NCBI RefSeq assembly: GCF_023283925.1
Contig: NZ_JAKIKX010000008.1
Span: 1-64,000 of the forward strand
DNA from: Shewanella marisflavi
Lineage (GTDB): Bacteria > Pseudomonadota > Gammaproteobacteria > Enterobacterales > Shewanellaceae
DNA: 64,000 bases
Direction of reading: 5' to 3'
Below are positions 62,440 to 64,000 of this stretch, in pieces (positions within the stretch are counted from its first letter, which is position 1; each line of letters starts with the position of its first letter). The notes under the pieces are model-generated. The model worked only from the letters and a program-made list of their open reading frames with translations. It was not told the origin of the DNA and did not search any database. The translations under genes and the position numbers were made by a program.

Positions 62440-64000
62440 CTAAAGTTCGAAGAAAAACGGTTTGCGCTGCGTTTTGTCTCCATTGAGTTGGTTCATCGAT
62501 TCGGCGTCGAACAACTTGCCGTTCACCATGGTATAGGTCACCCTGTCGGTTACGCGAATATCTTCCAGCGGATTACCATCGATGACGATTAGATCTGCTA
62601 ACTTACCTGCTTTAATGGAACCTAGCTGGTGATCCATACCAAAGGTCTCTGCCGGATTAATGGTAGCCGTCTTGAGCACTTCCATATTACTCATGCCCCC
62701 CTGAGCAAACATCCACATCTCCCAGTGGGCTGCTAAACCTTCGCGCTGACCGTGGGCACCAATGTTCGGCTTAACGCCGAGCTCGTTGAGTTCATTTGCG
62801 ACACGGGCAACATTGAAGTGGTTATAGTGACCATCGGGCGCAGTAGGGCGACGCATCGAGCGCGCCTGCAGCAGATCGCCTGGCACATACTTAGATAGGC
62901 GCGGGTGAGCCCAGACATCTGTCTTGTCGTACCAATAGTTCTCACCCGAGATGCCGCCATAGGCCACAACCAGTGTTGGGGTGTAGTGAACATCGGTATG
63001 GCTCCAGAGCTGTTTTACGTCACTATAAATGGCACCCGCCGGTAGAGAGTGCTCAACCGTGGTATGGCCATCGGCGATCATGGTGAGGTTATGTTGCAGC
63101 AGGCTACCGCCTTCTGGTACCACCATCATCTCCAGCTCTCTGGCCGCAGCAATTACCTGCTGACGCTGGTTACGTCTTGGCTGGTTGTAGCTCTTAACGC
63201 TAAAGGCGCCGACCTTCTTGAGGCGTTCCAGGTGGAACTTGGCATCGTCCAAGGAGTCGATGTGAGAGGTGTAGCCCGGCATGTTGGCACCGTAGAGAAT
63301 TGTGCCGGTAGAGAAGATTCTCGGGCCGACTATCTTCCCAGCCTTCTGCTGCTCAGAGGCGGCGAAGATCTCAGTGGTGTCGTTTGAAGGATCGTGAATG
63401 CTCGTCACTCCCAGCGCTAGGTTGGCGTAGAGTTCCCAGTTTTGCTGTGGGATGATCTCATTTTCACCTTGAGAGCCGTGAGCGTGGGCATCGAACAGTC
63501 CCGGCATGATGGTCTTGCCTTTGATGTCGATTACCTGGGCTCCTTTAGGAATCTGGGTGTTGGCATCACCTACGGTAAGGATCTTGTTGTTCTCAACGAT
63601 GACGATACCATTGTCGATCACCTTGTCATCTTCCATGGTGATCACCTGACCGCCGACAAAGGCAACTGTTCCACGTGGAACATCAGCCTTCTTCTCGAAA
63701 CCTATTTGGGTGATCTTGGGCTCAACAGGAGCCGCCTTTTCATCTGCCTGATAATCGGCATCAACATCCATCTGGTACAGTTCTGGGCCTAGGCTCCAGT
63801 AGAGTTGGTCGCTCTTGCCACTCCAGCTGATGCTTTCACCGGCGCGAACACTTAACTGAGTCACTGGCAAATTGTCTGCCTTAGGGCCTATCTCTATGGT
63901 TTCGCCATGCTTGGCGAAGGGCGTTACCCAAACCTTGAAACGTTCGGCGAAGGCCAATTGTTTACCATCTGGAGAGACTCTAAATTCGGTGGCATGCTTG
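62440..64000 (-). CDS. Amidohydrolase with TolB-like propeller repeats (5' end outside window)
   Basis: The C-terminal 519 residues of a large protein; the frame continues past the right edge (KQLAFAERF is preceded by FRVSPDG, a propeller blade). The N-terminal visible part is WD40/TolB-like propeller. The rest is an amidohydrolase with the metal-binding DAHAHG (in IMPGLFDAHAHGSQGENEI) and the C-terminal GKLADLIVIDGNPLEDIRVTDRV. Members of this arrangement are often exported. A perfect parS is inside the coding sequence at 63667. The substrate is unknown. Confidence 0.85.
   Translation of the reverse strand, partial: KHATEFRVSPDGKQLAFAERFKVWVTPFAKHGETIEIGPKADNLPVTQLSVRAGESISWSGKSDQLYWSLGPELYQMDVDADYQADEKAAPVEPKITQIGFEKKADVPRGTVAFVGGQVITMEDDKVIDNGIVIVENNKILTVGDANTQIPKGAQVIDIKGKTIMPGLFDAHAHGSQGENEIIPQQNWELYANLALGVTSIHDPSNDTTEIFAASEQQKAGKIVGPRIFSTGTILYGANMPGYTSHIDSLDDAKFHLERLKKVGAFSVKSYNQPRRNQRQQVIAAARELEMMVVPEGGSLLQHNLTMIADGHTTVEHSLPAGAIYSDVKQLWSHTDVHYTPTLVVAYGGISGENYWYDKTDVWAHPRLSKYVPGDLLQARSMRRPTAPDGHYNHFNVARVANELNELGVKPNIGAHGQREGLAAHWEMWMFAQGGMSNMEVLKTATINPAETFGMDHQLGSIKAGKLADLIVIDGNPLEDIRVTDRVTYTMVNGKLFDAESMNQLNGDKTQRKPFFFEL
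63667..63682. promoter_or_regulatory. parS site 2
   Basis: TGTTCCACGTGGAACA, a second perfect 16-bp parS, within the amidohydrolase gene where it encodes VPRGT. It is 1.34 kb from parS site 1. Confidence 0.9.

Overview
The window is the chromosomal replication-origin region of a gammaproteobacterium, most likely a Shewanella or close relative in Alteromonadales. This rests on gene order (ccoG, menB, glmS, glmU, atp operon, parAB, rsmG, mnmG, oriC, mioC, mnmE, yidC, yidD, rnpA, rpmH, dnaA, dnaN, recF, gyrB, glyS, glyQ), protein resemblance, and dense GATC (Dam/SeqA) sites at oriC and before dnaA. The genus is inferred from remembered gene order, not from a database search.

Layout. At 1-430 lies the promoter and leader of an rRNA operon that reads leftward out of the window (P1, P2 and boxA are visible; the 16S gene is outside). 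Next come ccoG, a small unknown gene and menB (0.5-3.4 kb). A nitrate/nitrite assimilation locus fills 3.5-13.7 kb: a leftward operon cobA-nirB-nirD-narK-PP2C/kinase and the divergent nasA. The 0.4-kb gap between them holds two outward-facing sigma-54-type promoters, an NtrC-like dyad and a perfect NarL/NarP 7-2-7 site. A Fur-box-preceded DUF2061 gene, an outer-membrane beta-barrel gene and a copper operon (MerR regulator, copA, cupredoxin) with a classic 19-bp-spacer MerR promoter follow to 18 kb. Then come glmS and its DeoR-type neighbour, a Fur-box TonB siderophore receptor, glmU, a DsrE-family gene, the nine-gene atp operon, parB-parA, rsmG and mnmG, all leftward (18-36.7 kb).

oriC lies at about 36.8-37.2 kb between mnmG and mioC, as in E. 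coli, with three 13-mer-like DUE repeats, three perfect DnaA boxes (a fourth is inside mioC) and 20 GATC sites in about 370 bp. To its right is an accessory island: an alphaproteobacterial-looking UbiG paralogue, a nucleoside hydrolase, a LysE exporter, a small sulfotransferase and an HrpB-like helicase with an unusual C terminus. The mnmE-yidC-yidD-rnpA-rpmH set and the divergent dnaA-dnaN-recF-gyrB operon follow (44-54.6 kb). After gyrB come a broken gene, the 5-oxoprolinase genes pxpBCA, glyQS, tag, an unknown anchored protein and a truncated propeller-amidohydrolase gene.

The chromosome-partition system is complete in the window: parA and parB plus three exact matches to the parS core (41.9, 62.3 and 63.7 kb) and one near match in recF. 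One parS forms the whole stem of a rho-independent terminator. The most novel elements are that dual-use parS, the PP2C-kinase fusion at the end of the nitrite-reductase operon, and the divergent sigma-54/NtrC/NarP control region.
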